The notes: generated by a model from the letters alone, not told the origin. Shown: positions 36,169 through 44,701, counted from the first letter of the stretch. The stretch: DNA of 64,000 nucleotides from Gammaproteobacteria bacterium 50_400_T64 (GCA_002162755.1 MAAS01000029.1:347033-411032); one strand, 5' to 3'. Numbers and translations are program-made.

Positions 36169-36837
36169 ATGTCGATAATAAGTGTTCTCAACAGTTTTTT
36201 TTACAAGCGCCTCAGTGGCTTTGTCCCCCTCGTGGTCGCTACGGTTTTGTTGGCCTCGTTTGAGGCGACGGGTGCCAGTGCTGCCGAAGGCGAAGCGCCA
36301 TCAAGTAAAGCCTCGTCAAATCAAGCCCCATCAACTAAAGAGGCCTCGTTCAGGACAGTCGAATGGCTCGACTTGATGCCGAAGGATGATCTGGAGGTGT
36401 TGCTTAATCCACCTCAGTCAATCACCGATATTGAAGATGGCTCTTTAGAAGACGGCTCTTTCGAAGACCAGATCAGCAATCAAATTGCCGCCGCCAGCGA
36501 TGACCGCTATCAGCAGGCTCTGGTGTCGACCCGGGTGGTTGCCGAAATGGATGGTAAGGCCATTCGTCTTCCTGGTTTTGTCGTGCCGCTTGAACATAAC
36601 GACGATCAGGCGATTACTCAGTTTTTCCTCGTACCCTATTTTGGCGCTTGCATTCATATGCCACCACCGCCGCCCAACCAGATTGTTCTGGTGAATTATC
36701 CGCAAGGCATTAAGTTTACTAGCATCAATGAACCGATTTGGGTCTCAGGTGTGGTGAAGACGTCGATTCAACAGAATGATCTCGCCACCGCGGCCTATGT
36801 GATGGAATTGGCGCAATTTGAAGCCTATAGCGAGTAG
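36169..36837 (+). CDS. DUF3299 family exported protein
   Basis: This 222-residue protein starts with a signal peptide or anchor (VPLVVATVLLASFEATGASA, about residues 20-40), followed by a Ser/Ala/Lys-rich linker. The DUF3299 domain is marked by LPGFVVPLEHNDDQAITQFF and then LVPYFGACIHMPPPPPNQ, with a Cys-x-His that could bind metal. It is expected in the periplasm. DUF3299 genes often sit with FtsX-type ABC transporters and DUF2796 proteins in zinc-responsive clusters, as here. Its biochemical role is unknown. Confidence 0.88.
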   Translation: MSIISVLNSFFYKRLSGFVPLVVATVLLASFEATGASAAEGEAPSSKASSNQAPSTKEASFRTVEWLDLMPKDDLEVLLNPPQSITDIEDGSLEDGSFEDQISNQIAAASDDRYQQALVSTRVVAEMDGKAIRLPGFVVPLEHNDDQAITQFFLVPYFGACIHMPPPPPNQIVLVNYPQGIKFTSINEPIWVSGVVKTSIQQNDLATAAYVMELAQFEAYSE

Positions 36838-36938
36838 CCCGTTAACCCGAGACCTGTACACAAGTGCATGACTGTTTTCTCACTGTTCACCGATTTCGGT
36901 GGTCATTTGTTTGGTACTGCTTTGCGTGTGGGCAGGCC

Positions 36939-37355
36939 CTAAGCTGAGCTAATGATGACCGCGCTGTAGTTGGCTGGGTTTGCTTCGATGTAGAAACAAC
37001 TTTTTCGCATGGTGTGGCAAGCGGCCCCCTGTTGAATGACCCGGCACAGTAGTGCGTCACCATCACAGTCTACGCGCAGCGACTGTAGCTGCTGATAATT
37101 ACCGCTGGTGGCACCTTTGATCCAGAGTTCATGTCGGCTGCGGGACCAGTACGTCATACGCCCAGTCGCCAATGTTTGTTCTAGTGACACTTTGTTCATC
37201 CAGGCCAGCATCAACACTTCGCTGCTGTCTGCATCCTGGGCAATAACGGGCACCAGCCCCTGCTCGTTAAAAGCCAACTCATCGATAAGCGTGGTGAGCG
37301 GCAGTGTGTGATTGCAAGCAGCATGCTCGAGGTTTTGAAAGAACATTCGCTTCAT
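36939..37355 (-). CDS. hisI: Phosphoribosyl-AMP cyclohydrolase (HisI), probable zinc-limitation paralogue
   Basis: This 138-residue enzyme opens the adenine ring of phosphoribosyl-AMP in histidine synthesis. The start [20 protein letters not shown] is typical, as is [12 protein letters not shown]. The Mg-binding DCDGD and zinc-type cysteines in VDCDGD, AACHT and KSCFY are all kept. It is isolated from other his genes and ends the DUF2796-zur-merC-hisI operon, overlapping merC by 1 bp. HisI paralogues are known members of Zur regulons, where they are thought to back up the normal enzyme when zinc is scarce. Whether another hisI exists in this genome is not visible. Confidence 0.88.
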   Translation of the reverse strand: MKRMFFQNLEHAACNHTLPLTTLIDELAFNEQGLVPVIAQDADSSEVLMLAWMNKVSLEQTLATGRMTYWSRSRHELWIKGATSGNYQQLQSLRVDCDGDALLCRVIQQGAACHTMRKSCFYIEANPANYSAVIISSA

Positions 37356-37789
37356 TAAAGCTGATTGGCTTGCGGGTCAGACTCGCTTGGCTCAGTACAG
37401 TCGCAACGGCTCTGATGATGACAGAGGCGATAGTTCCAGAGGTGGCCAAGTGCCAGGATTATAGTGCCGGCCACCGTCAGGGCCTTTTCTCCGGTTTCTC
37501 CTAGCACGTCGTGTCCAGCGTAGGCTGCGAAAACAAGAATAGACAGTCCCACACCACCAATGAGTAGCAAGCGGTAGCGCTGGTGTTTTTTACAGCCCAT
37601 CGTCAGCGCATAGGCGCTAATCGGCAGCACGGCAATCAGCATCCAATAGTGAAACACTTCATCCGCCAGCGGCAGACCGGCGATTGAGGGTAGTAATACA
37701 ACGGCCAAAGGCATTGCCAGGCAATGTATTGTGCACAATAGAGAGAGGCCTATCGCCGATTTATCAGACAGGCTTTGTAGGTTATTCAT
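37355..37789 (-). CDS. MerC-domain membrane protein
   Basis: This 144-residue inner-membrane protein has four predicted transmembrane segments. The MerC signature [18 protein letters not shown] near residues 17-34 has a Cys-x-x-x-Cys pair, and the C-terminal tail carries more metal-type residues ([10 protein letters not shown]). MerC proteins move mercury in mer operons, but many MerC-domain proteins lie in zinc-regulated clusters and may handle zinc. It lies 22 bp after zur and overlaps hisI by 1 bp (TAATG), so it belongs to the zur operon. The transported ion is inferred. Confidence 0.88.
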   Translation of the reverse strand: MNNLQSLSDKSAIGLSLLCTIHCLAMPLAVVLLPSIAGLPLADEVFHYWMLIAVLPISAYALTMGCKKHQRYRLLLIGGVGLSILVFAAYAGHDVLGETGEKALTVAGTIILALGHLWNYRLCHHQSRCDCTEPSESDPQANQL

Positions 37790-37811
37790 TTTTATCTCCA
37801 GGTAGGCGGCT

Positions 37812-38270
37812 TCAGGCTGCGTTACTCATACAGTGTTCGCAAAGACTGTCCATTTCCAGCTGAGGGCTAAGCAAATGGAAGCCTGCTTCCTCGACACTTT
37901 GTCGTAAGCTGTTGATGGTTGATTTCTTGATGGCGATCTCTTTCACGCGTTGGCACTGTCCACAGATCAAAAACTGGGATACACCGTGAGCGTGATCACA
38001 GGCAATGTGAATACAGGCAACAAATTTATTGGCCAATTTGAGCTTGTGCACCAGCTGTTCGTCCTGGAGAAAAGACAAAATCCGGTACACGGACATGGCT
38101 GGGATTTTTTCGCCAAACTCGCTCTTACAATAGTCCACCAGCTCGTAGGCAGAGAATGCTTTTTCCGATTGCAACAGGCCAGAAAGCACCTGTTTACGCT
38201 TGTCGGTGAGGCGGGCGCCGTGTGCTTTACAGCGCTGTTCGGCTCGCTCAATGATCTTGTGTGTGTTCAC
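37812..38270 (-). CDS. zur: Fur-family regulator, zinc uptake regulator type
   Basis: This 152-residue DNA-binding protein has an N-terminal winged helix (RLTDKRKQVLSGLL, then AMSVYRILSFLQDEQLVHKL) and a C-terminal metal-sensing dimerisation domain with HIACDHAHG, CGQC and CEHC. The two Cys-x-x-Cys pairs form the structural zinc site. Its neighbours (DUF2796, MerC, HisI, COG0523 GTPase, ZIP) argue for Zur over Fur. The start is GTG at 38270, overlapping the DUF2796 stop by 1 bp (TAGTG). It is the best candidate to bind palindromes A-D and to repress the cluster when zinc is plentiful. Confidence 0.9.
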   Translation of the reverse strand: MNTHKIIERAEQRCKAHGARLTDKRKQVLSGLLQSEKAFSAYELVDYCKSEFGEKIPAMSVYRILSFLQDEQLVHKLKLANKFVACIHIACDHAHGVSQFLICGQCQRVKEIAIKKSTINSLRQSVEEAGFHLLSPQLEMDSLCEHCMSNAA

Positions 38271-38896
38271 TACCGGCCTTCCAAGTTTATTGTTATTGAT
38301 CCCGCTGTGAGTACTGCGGAAGCCTGATTACTATCGGTTACCCAGGCGGCATGCACTGTCTCAATACGGGGGAATAAATCAAACAAAAGGACGTTAATTG
38401 CCGTCAGTTTAGTGCCCTGGGTACAGTGAAAGCGGTAACGGGCTGAAATTTCACTGTGTGTTTCGTGATCCTCGTGGCCCTCATCAGTATGTTCCTGGTG
38501 CTCACTGTGCGCCTCTTCTTTATGATGCGTTTCTGCCGGCTTGAGTACGGCGGAAAGGTCAATCTCTTGCGCTATGGATTGACAGGGGGTGCCAATGAAA
38601 GTCAGTAATTGTTGCGGCATGTCGAGAATCATTTTTGCGCGAGTGACGCTAGCATGCTGTTCCCGGGTCGATGCGGGGTGCTCAAATCCGACGATATTGG
38701 CAGCCGGGGATTCCAGGTTCAGCTCGATCGTATTGCCCTCAATTGCCAGGGTCATCTCTACCAGCCCATGCAGATGGGCCTCCTGCTGACGATGGTCGTC
38801 ATGATCTAATGATTCCGCATTAAGCCCTATTGAAAGCATAGACAGTACGGCGACGATGGTCGTTGCCGAATACACGTACTTCGCATTGTTTCTCAA
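38270..38896 (-). CDS. DUF2796 (ZrgA-like) histidine-rich periplasmic protein
   Basis: This 208-residue protein has a signal peptide (VYSATTIVAVLSMLSIGLNA, about residues 8-27) and the DUF2796 start HLHGLVEMTLAIEGNTIELN. A stretch of about 30 residues near 115-145 is made mainly of His, Glu and Asp, a likely zinc-buffering loop. It is expected in the periplasm, binding zinc. It heads the operon with zur, merC and hisI. DUF2796 proteins with ABC genes and DUF3299 match the zrg arrangement reported in Vibrio. Confidence 0.9.
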   Translation of the reverse strand: MRNNAKYVYSATTIVAVLSMLSIGLNAESLDHDDHRQQEAHLHGLVEMTLAIEGNTIELNLESPAANIVGFEHPASTREQHASVTRAKMILDMPQQLLTFIGTPCQSIAQEIDLSAVLKPAETHHKEEAHSEHQEHTDEGHEDHETHSEISARYRFHCTQGTKLTAINVLLFDLFPRIETVHAAWVTDSNQASAVLTAGSITINLEGR

Positions 38897-39063
38897 ATTT
38901 CACCTCTGTATTTTTCCTGGCAGATTCTTGGTTAAAGATAAACGTTCTGATATGGCCTGCTTTTGCCTTGCCGATCCTGTCTCGAAAACGAACAGTCAGC
39001 TAAGGCGTAGATAATCACGGCGTAAAAGTCGACGATCGCTATTGTATAGGCCATATGGAATAT

Positions 39064-39085
39064 ATGATAGGATGTATCATAACAT
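39064..39085. promoter_or_regulatory. Palindromic operator, site D (proposed Zur box)
   Basis: ATGATA and TATCAT are inverted halves 5 bp apart. The reverse strand matches 18 of 22 positions of site A, sharing the core TATGATACATC. It lies 58 bp upstream of the GTP cyclohydrolase II start and 168 bp from the divergent DUF2796 start, so it may serve both. Confidence 0.6.
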
Positions 39086-39143
39086 TTTCTTTGTAACAAT
39101 CAGTAAACTCTTTTATTTCCACTGTTATCTGGAGCCCATTACC

Positions 39144-39935
39144 ATGTTTAGTTATGTAGACCCATCTATTCGGCAGTTGCTAATCGATAGTCATCAACTC
39201 GTCGACCTCGACAGATCTGGCCGGGAGATCCGCGACGCTGGAACGCCCTTTATATCCCTTCTTGGGCCAGTCACCATCCCACGCAATATCGACGGAGAGG
39301 AAGTCCCCCTGGAATGGTATCCCTTCGTACGTCGTGTTGAATTGACCCGCGTCCTGAAGGTAGCTAAGGACGTGAACGGCGGAGAAAGTGATATTTTTCG
39401 CACACTGCTGCAAACGAATATGTCGGTTAATTCAGTGTTCGCCCTGCCGGGCTTCCGCGATAAAAGCGAGCCGCTGGTGCGTATCCACTCCTGCTGTTTA
39501 ACCGGCGATATCTTTGGCTCCATGCGTTGCGACTGCGGCCCACAGCTCGAGGCCGCCTTAAGCATGATGAAACAGGAAGGTGGTGGCGCGGTCGTTTACA
39601 TGTCGGGGCACGAGGGCCGTGGTATCGGATTATGGGCAAAGGCAGTGACCTACCTCTTACAGGATGATGGTCAGGACACTTACGAAGCCAATGTCTCTTT
39701 GGGCTTGCCGGAAGATCCCCGGGATTTTTCCGACGCAGCTTCTGTCCTGCGTTACTTGCTCAACGACAGGCCGATTCGCTTGCTGTCAAATAATCCGCAA
39801 AAGCGAGAGCAGCTGGAAGACAACGGCCAGGTTATTGCTGAGGCGGTATCGTTGGTAAGCGGCGTTAACGACCACAATATCCGATACCTGCGCTCTAAAC
39901 GCCGCAAGGGCCATAAACTGCCGGAAGACCTGTAA
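39144..39935 (+). CDS. ribA: GTP cyclohydrolase II, stand-alone
   Basis: This 263-residue enzyme opens GTP to start riboflavin synthesis. The zinc-ligand motif CCLTGDIFGSMRCDCGPQL has the usual Cys-x10-Cys-x-Cys spacing. The active-site motif YMSGHEGRGIGLWAK and the C-terminal VSLVSGVNDHNIRYLRSKR follow. It has about 60 extra N-terminal residues compared with E. coli RibA (196 residues). The ATG at 39144 follows a CTGGAG ribosome site; a longer in-frame reading from 39042 crosses the operator and is rejected. Placement beside the zur operon and behind site D suggests a paralogue induced under zinc limitation, although its own zinc ligands are intact. Confidence 0.88.
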   Translation: MFSYVDPSIRQLLIDSHQLVDLDRSGREIRDAGTPFISLLGPVTIPRNIDGEEVPLEWYPFVRRVELTRVLKVAKDVNGGESDIFRTLLQTNMSVNSVFALPGFRDKSEPLVRIHSCCLTGDIFGSMRCDCGPQLEAALSMMKQEGGGAVVYMSGHEGRGIGLWAKAVTYLLQDDGQDTYEANVSLGLPEDPRDFSDAASVLRYLLNDRPIRLLSNNPQKREQLEDNGQVIAEAVSLVSGVNDHNIRYLRSKRRKGHKLPEDL

Positions 39936-40262
39936 GCAAGAATCAGTGGGGTTAAATGAGGCGGTAGATTAGATGACGCACGATGATGTCACGAATAAAT
40001 CAGGCAATCGCCGGTCGTTTCAAATTGCGCGGGTTTGGTAATGTATAGCTGGCGGCTAAAAGACAATCCTGAATGAAAAGTGCTGTACGATACTTAGCTT
40101 CTTGGCCAAGCAAATGTAAACTATCTGTATTTTTTTTGACCAGAGTGTTTTTCATGATGTTAACGCTATCGGCTTTCCCAAGACCCGTGACGCCATTGGA
40201 TTTAATGGCCTTTTTGATGATCGAGTGGGAATAGGCCTTTAATAGAATTATAGGAATATAAA
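39936..40262. other. Intergenic, no gene recognised
   Basis: About 330 bp between ribA and the 76-residue gene carry no recognised gene. A 26-codon open frame (ATG at 40155, ending about 40235) has no ribosome site and was not called. Confidence 0.5.
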
Positions 40263-40493
40263 ATGAAAGGCCTGGTCATTACACTATTGATAATGGGGCT
40301 TTTATACCTGTTTATATTTAGAGAACAGGCAAAGCAAATGGATGCCTTATCCGATACTGCTGTGGAAGTTAATGCGGAGACGGCTCAACCACTCAAGCCT
40401 TACCAGCAGCAATTAGATCAAGCAAAGGGTATAGAGGATATGCTCAATAAGGGGGTGCAGGATCGCATGCGTAGTGTTGACGGGCTCGACTAG
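40263..40493 (+). CDS. Small single-span membrane protein, uncharacterised
   Basis: This 76-residue protein has one N-terminal transmembrane helix (MKGLVITLLIMGLLYLFIF) followed by a charged, helical tail with DALSDTAVEVNAETAQPL and QAKGIEDMLNKGVQDRM. An AGGAA ribosome site precedes the ATG. It is not recognised. The orientation is probably N-out/C-in or anchored with the tail in the cytoplasm; sequence alone cannot decide. It is followed by the TauE-like gene 73 bp downstream. Confidence 0.65.
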   Translation: MKGLVITLLIMGLLYLFIFREQAKQMDALSDTAVEVNAETAQPLKPYQQQLDQAKGIEDMLNKGVQDRMRSVDGLD

Positions 40494-40566
40494 TTGTTCT
40501 GGCGCAATGGCGTTTCCTTTAAAATTGTCTCGTTACTAGCTTCTTAAATTTAAAAGTATATTTGCA

Positions 40567-41286
40567 ATGATAGATGTTGAGGTTTTTCTAGCCGCACTGA
40601 TTATTTTCATTGGCTCTTTTGTACAAAGCTCTATCGGCTTTGGTCTGGCAATTGTTGCAGCCCCCTTTTTATTTCTGCTTTCTCCTGACTATGTTCCGGC
40701 TCCAATAACACTTGTGGCGCTAGTACTATCGATTGCCAACGCCTATCGCTATCGCAGTAATATTTCTTTAAAGGGGCTGGGTGCGGCAATTATTGGCCGT
40801 ATTCCTGGCACGGTGGCGGGAGGTGCTTTGTTGCTATGGGTTGATGCGAAGTCGCTTTCACTGTTCCTGGGCCTGAGCGTATTGATTGCCGTGGCAGTGA
40901 GCTTGCTGCCTGTGCGCATCGCACCCACCACACCGCGAATGTTAATGGCTGGTTTCCTGTCGGGTTTTATGGGTACCAGTACGGCCATCGGTGGCCCCCC
41001 GTTGGCGCTGTTATTACAGCACGAGCAGGCTAACCTTATTCGTGCAAATTTGTCTGCGTTCTTTATTGTCAGTTGTATTCTTTCACTGTTGGTGCAGGGC
41101 TATACGGGCCATATGAGCTGGCATCATTTTATGCTTACCTTACCGCTTATTCCGGCAATGCTGCTGGGTTACTGGCTGGCGACGCGCTATGTAGAGCACG
41201 TTTCCAATCATCATATTCGTATGGCATCACTGTGTATCTGCAGCCTTTCAGGCATTGGGGCGATAGTGCTTTATTGGATGAGCTAG
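40567..41286 (+). CDS. TauE/SafE family sulfite-type anion exporter
   Basis: This 239-residue inner-membrane protein has about seven to eight hydrophobic helices and the repeated family motif, seen as SFVQSSIGFGLAIVAAPFL near the N-terminus and as MAGFLSGFMGTSTAIGGPPL past the middle. TauE/SafE members export sulfite, sulfoacetate or related small anions. The substrate here is unknown. The stop is next to that of the convergent ZIP gene. Confidence 0.88.
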   Translation: MIDVEVFLAALIIFIGSFVQSSIGFGLAIVAAPFLFLLSPDYVPAPITLVALVLSIANAYRYRSNISLKGLGAAIIGRIPGTVAGGALLLWVDAKSLSLFLGLSVLIAVAVSLLPVRIAPTTPRMLMAGFLSGFMGTSTAIGGPPLALLLQHEQANLIRANLSAFFIVSCILSLLVQGYTGHMSWHHFMLTLPLIPAMLLGYWLATRYVEHVSNHHIRMASLCICSLSGIGAIVLYWMS

Positions 41287-41287
41287 A

Positions 41288-42031
41288 CTACGCAGCAAAC
41301 ATAATCTTGATCAGCCACATGAGGCCGATGCCCAGGGAAAAAGCAACGAAATGCAGCAGGGCAGTCCCCGTGTTCTTTTGTTTGTTAACCTCAGGGACGA
41401 GGTCGGAGGCGCCGATATAAAGGAAATTGCCCGCGGCAAAGGGTAGTAGAAAGGCGACATCGAGGTGAAATGAGGCGATGTAGGCAGTGATGCCCCCCAG
41501 TAAAAAGGTCAGTGCCGAGAGCACATTGAATAGCAGCGCTCGTCGTTTCTCCCAGCCGCCGTGAATTAACACCGCAAAGTCACCCAGCTCCTGGGGGATT
41601 TCATGGGCCGCTGCCGCCAGCCAGGCCATGATGCCGAGGCGGATGTCGATTAGAAAAGTACCGGCCACGGCCAGTCCGCCAATAAAATTGTGCAGGCCGT
41701 CACCGATTAAAATCAAATAGGTTAAGGGCCTTTTTTGATCTGACGTTTGATGTCGACAGTGATGCCAGTGCAAGAATTGTTCGAGGCAGAAAAAAACGAT
41801 GAAGCCCAACAGTATCCACAAATAAAAAGCTGTGGTATTGCCATAACTGTCGATGCCTGCGGGAATCATATGTAGAAAAGCGCCGCCTATCAGTGAACCT
41901 GCGGCAAAGGCAACAAGGGGCAAAATAATCTTTTCAAGGGTTTGCTGCTTTAATACTAGCGTGACGGTACCCACCAGGGCGATGCAGCTCATCACCAGGC
42001 TACTGGAAATGATCCAGGCCAAAGTGCTCAT
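41288..42031 (-). CDS. ZIP family metal transporter
   Basis: This 247-residue inner-membrane protein has eight predicted helices. The binuclear metal site is seen in HNFIGGLAVAG (helix 4) and HEIPQELGDFAVLIHGG (helix 5), which are the defining ZIP motifs. A short His-rich loop (HWHHCRHQ) lies before helix 4. ZIP proteins import zinc or other divalent metals into the cytoplasm. It lies about 3 kb from zur and likely belongs functionally with the zinc-limitation genes, but no copy of the palindrome was seen upstream. Confidence 0.92.
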   Translation of the reverse strand: MSTLAWIISSSLVMSCIALVGTVTLVLKQQTLEKIILPLVAFAAGSLIGGAFLHMIPAGIDSYGNTTAFYLWILLGFIVFFCLEQFLHWHHCRHQTSDQKRPLTYLILIGDGLHNFIGGLAVAGTFLIDIRLGIMAWLAAAAHEIPQELGDFAVLIHGGWEKRRALLFNVLSALTFLLGGITAYIASFHLDVAFLLPFAAGNFLYIGASDLVPEVNKQKNTGTALLHFVAFSLGIGLMWLIKIMFAA

Positions 42032-42124
42032 AGGGTATTACGACATGGGATGTTGCTACACGGGGTATTAGTAAGCGCCGTCATACGGTGTCTCTACGGG
42101 CAAGCAGGAAATTCAAAAAAGGCA

Positions 42125-42598
42125 TTAATTGCCGCAACGCCCTTGTCGACGCCGTCTGCCCATTCCCTTTCCTCCCCCCGGTGTGCCACCGCGTTCTACA
42201 CAGCGTTGAAAGGCTGGCAGATGATTTTCCTGGGATGCTCTTTGCAGGTTTTTTAATACGGCTTGTACATCGGGGTAATCCACGGCAGCGTCTAATAACT
42301 TGTCATACATCGCTGCATTTTCTATTTCGGCGCTAACCCCTGTTTCACAAGCTTCGAGAATAGTGCCGGGTACTTCTGCTTTTGCTGTCCATTCATCTTT
42401 GGGAACAGGGATGCCATATTTTTTGAACAGGGTTAACAAGGCTTCAATATGTCGGCCTTCCGCTTCGATAATGTTGGTAAAAGGCGCAATGTCACCAAAC
42501 TGGCGAATTACTCGCCGGTAAATGGCTTGCGCTTTGTATTCATCATCAATGGCTTCTGTGAGTATGGCTTCAAGTTTATTATTCGAAATCAGGGTCAT
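42125..42598 (-). CDS. Ferritin-like DUF2202-type protein
   Basis: This 157-residue protein is a helical ferritin-like domain of the DUF2202 type. Seen are EAIDDEYKAQAIYRRVIRQF with a first Glu-containing helix, IIEAEGRHIEALLTLFKKYG with Glu-x-x-His, EIENAAMYDKLLDAA, and ENHLPAFQRCVERGG with a second Glu-x-x-His-like site. These could bind a di-metal centre. The C-terminus is Gly/Arg-rich (TPGGGKGMGRRRRQGRCG). The start at 42598 is chosen because upstream residues are unrelated; the frame stays open to 42688. Function is unknown. Confidence 0.82.
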   Translation of the reverse strand: MTLISNNKLEAILTEAIDDEYKAQAIYRRVIRQFGDIAPFTNIIEAEGRHIEALLTLFKKYGIPVPKDEWTAKAEVPGTILEACETGVSAEIENAAMYDKLLDAAVDYPDVQAVLKNLQRASQENHLPAFQRCVERGGTPGGGKGMGRRRRQGRCGN

Positions 42599-42824
42599 TA
42601 TTGCCCGCCTTATTGGGAAAGTGGTGTTGGCATAAATACCGACTGCTTTCACGGCAATGATTGTTCCGTGCTGACTGGTGGACATCAAGCAATACGTTGT
42701 AGGGTATTTTATCGTTCTATTATTCTACGCCCAATTAATTTCTAATCGAATATGACAAGCAATTGATTAGCGTCAATACTACAGATAACTAAAACTTGGA
42801 AAATACGCATCAAAGGAGTCACTT

Positions 42825-43280
42825 ATGCGCTTTGGAACTATTCAGGATGTGGTCGATTTTGCTAGGAAGCTACATGCCGCCTTGTCTGATCAGTACGCCG
42901 AGTTGGAGCAGCTATCCAGCTCTGAGCGTGCGCGTTTGATGTTGGATTATTTAAATCGCCACGAACAAAACCTTGCCCAGGCGATGGATAAGTACGAAGG
43001 TGATATGGCGCAAAGCATTGCGTCACTTTGGTTGCAAGATGTACCAGAGCTGCAGTCTGACGATTTGGTCGACAAGGTGCGTGGTGTCGATTTAGGGGAT
43101 GTCGATAATATTATTGCTGTTGCCCTCGATGTGGATGAATATTTAATTAAGCTCTATCAGCGTATGGCTGATGAGGTTGACTCCGACGAGGGGCGGGCCG
43201 TGTTTAAAAGCCTGATTAAGTTGGAAGATAACGAACGCCATCGCTTGTCGCGGGCGGCTTTTCGTTTAGCGGATATGTAG
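42825..43280 (+). CDS. Ferritin-like helical protein, uncharacterised
   Basis: This 151-residue protein is all-helical and acidic. It has MLDYLNRHEQNLAQAMDKYE, VDEYLIKLYQRMADEVDSDE and LIKLEDNERHRLSRAAFRLA, with Glu-x-x-His type residues in two helices reminiscent of rubrerythrin/ferritin-like folds. A clear AAAGGAG site precedes the ATG. A strong terminator follows. It faces away from the DUF2202-type gene, giving a divergent pair of ferritin-like genes. Confidence 0.78.
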   Translation: MRFGTIQDVVDFARKLHAALSDQYAELEQLSSSERARLMLDYLNRHEQNLAQAMDKYEGDMAQSIASLWLQDVPELQSDDLVDKVRGVDLGDVDNIIAVALDVDEYLIKLYQRMADEVDSDEGRAVFKSLIKLEDNERHRLSRAAFRLADM

Positions 43281-43325
43281 TTTTAAGGTTTATGAATTTG
43301 TAGGTTTTTGTAGTCTCTGTCCTTT

Positions 43326-43353
43326 GGGGGTACTTTTGTACCCCTATTTTTTT
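43326..43353 (+). terminator. Intrinsic terminator after the ferritin-like gene
   Basis: GGGGTAC pairs with GTACCCC around a TTTT loop, followed by TATTTTTTT. It sits between two convergent genes. Confidence 0.85.
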
Positions 43354-43365
43354 GCCTTTATTTTC

Positions 43366-44166
43366 TTACTTTCCTGCCGAATTGTTTTTATTTTGTCGTG
43401 GCCAAACGCGTTGTCCTTGTTGAAAAACCGAAAACTCTCCCTCATCCATGGCTTGCCATTGTTCGTTCGAGGTTAAAGGCTGGGTGGCAATCACAGTAAC
43501 TACATCGTTGGCCTGTGTGTGGTCGGCGAAATCAACTGTCATATCGGCATCAATTAGCTGAGCATTGCCGAAGGGGGCCTGTCGGGTTAGCCAGCTTAGT
43601 TTGGTGCTGCAGTGGGTGTAGAGTGAGCGCCCGTCACTCATCAGCATGTTAAAAATACCAAGCTCGCTGAGAGTCTCAGTTTTTTCCTGGATAAATTGCC
43701 ACAGTGCTCGTTGGCGGCCAGGAGGTCTGGGAAAGTGCTCGCGCAGTTCGCCAAGTAGCCAGCAAAAAGCGTGTTCACTGTCGGTGGTACCGACAGGATT
43801 ATAGTGTTTAAGCGTGAGTTTTTTGACGCCTTTTAGCTGACCGTTATGGGCGAAAGACCAAGTTTGCCCCCATAGCTCTCGAGCAAAAGGGTGAGTGTTT
43901 TCCAGACTTACTTTACCGCGATTGGCTTTGCGGATATGGCACAGCACATTGTTACTTTTTATCGAGTAGCTTTGTACAAAGCGGGCGATTTCCGAGTCGG
44001 CGCTGGCGCCAGGGTCGTGGAAGGCGCGGTAACCTTTACCTTCGTAAAAGGCGATACCCCAGCCATCTTCGTGGGGGCCGGTGTCGCCGCCCCTGCGCAT
44101 GAGTCCGGCGAAGCTAAAACAAATATCCGTGGGCACACTGGCACTCATTCCGAGTAGTTCACACAT
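43366..44166 (-). CDS. Class II glutamine amidotransferase, YafJ-like
   Basis: This 266-residue protein starts [19 protein letters not shown], so the catalytic Cys is residue 2 after Met removal. Further family motifs are [38 protein letters not shown] and WSFAHNGQL. It hydrolyses glutamine; the acceptor is not known for the YafJ/YkoK type. Length is normal. It is transcribed alone, converging with the ferritin-like gene. Confidence 0.9.
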   Translation of the reverse strand: MCELLGMSASVPTDICFSFAGLMRRGGDTGPHEDGWGIAFYEGKGYRAFHDPGASADSEIARFVQSYSIKSNNVLCHIRKANRGKVSLENTHPFARELWGQTWSFAHNGQLKGVKKLTLKHYNPVGTTDSEHAFCWLLGELREHFPRPPGRQRALWQFIQEKTETLSELGIFNMLMSDGRSLYTHCSTKLSWLTRQAPFGNAQLIDADMTVDFADHTQANDVVTVIATQPLTSNEQWQAMDEGEFSVFQQGQRVWPRQNKNNSAGK

Positions 44167-44322
44167 GTTTTTTTACTGACTCCACGATCTTGTTAGTTAA
44201 TTCATTCACGCCTATCTAAGAGCTTGCGCAAATGTGACCTAAGGCATATTTGCAGCACTGGCTTTATTTACTGCGTAGAGAGTGATTGTATACTCTGGCG
44301 ACAGTATTGAGAGGGAATCAGG

Positions 44323-44676
44323 ATGGGAAATATATTGATTGTGGTCAGTGACACGCAGCTACTTGGGGATTTGAGTGATTGTTGTCGAGAGGAGGGCTTT
44401 ACGCCCCACGGTTTAACCGATGGCTCTTTTGTGTTGCCGTGGGTGGGAGAGCGTGATGCCCTGGCGGTCATTCTTGATACGAGTGCTGGTGGCGTTAATG
44501 GCGCCGTGTTATCTCGAGAAATTCTGTCGAGTTCAAATGCTTCGGTTTTTGTGCTGACAAAAAATGATAGTGAAACGGACCAGTTGAAGGCCGATGGCTT
44601 GGGAGTGAAGGCTTATTTCAGCAAGCCTTTGAAGCCGGCAGTCGTGTTTAGCCAGATCAAATCTTTGCTATCTTAG
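44323..44676 (+). CDS. Stand-alone response-regulator receiver-like domain
   Basis: This 117-residue protein has the receiver fold only. ILIVVSDTQLLGDL is the first strand with one acidic residue rather than the usual pair. The phosphoacceptor candidate Asp is in AVILDTSAGG near residue 52, the Thr in VFVLTKND and the Lys in AYFSKPLKP are kept. There is no output domain and no histidine kinase nearby. Partial loss of the acidic pocket may weaken phosphorylation. Confidence 0.78.
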   Translation: MGNILIVVSDTQLLGDLSDCCREEGFTPHGLTDGSFVLPWVGERDALAVILDTSAGGVNGAVLSREILSSSNASVFVLTKNDSETDQLKADGLGVKAYFSKPLKPAVVFSQIKSLLS

Positions 44677-44701
44677 TAACTCATTGGACGAACTAGCGGG
44701 G

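Noticed and set aside
39042-39143. Upstream extension of ribA
   Set aside because: It would run through the proposed operator; the ATG at 39144 has a ribosome site.
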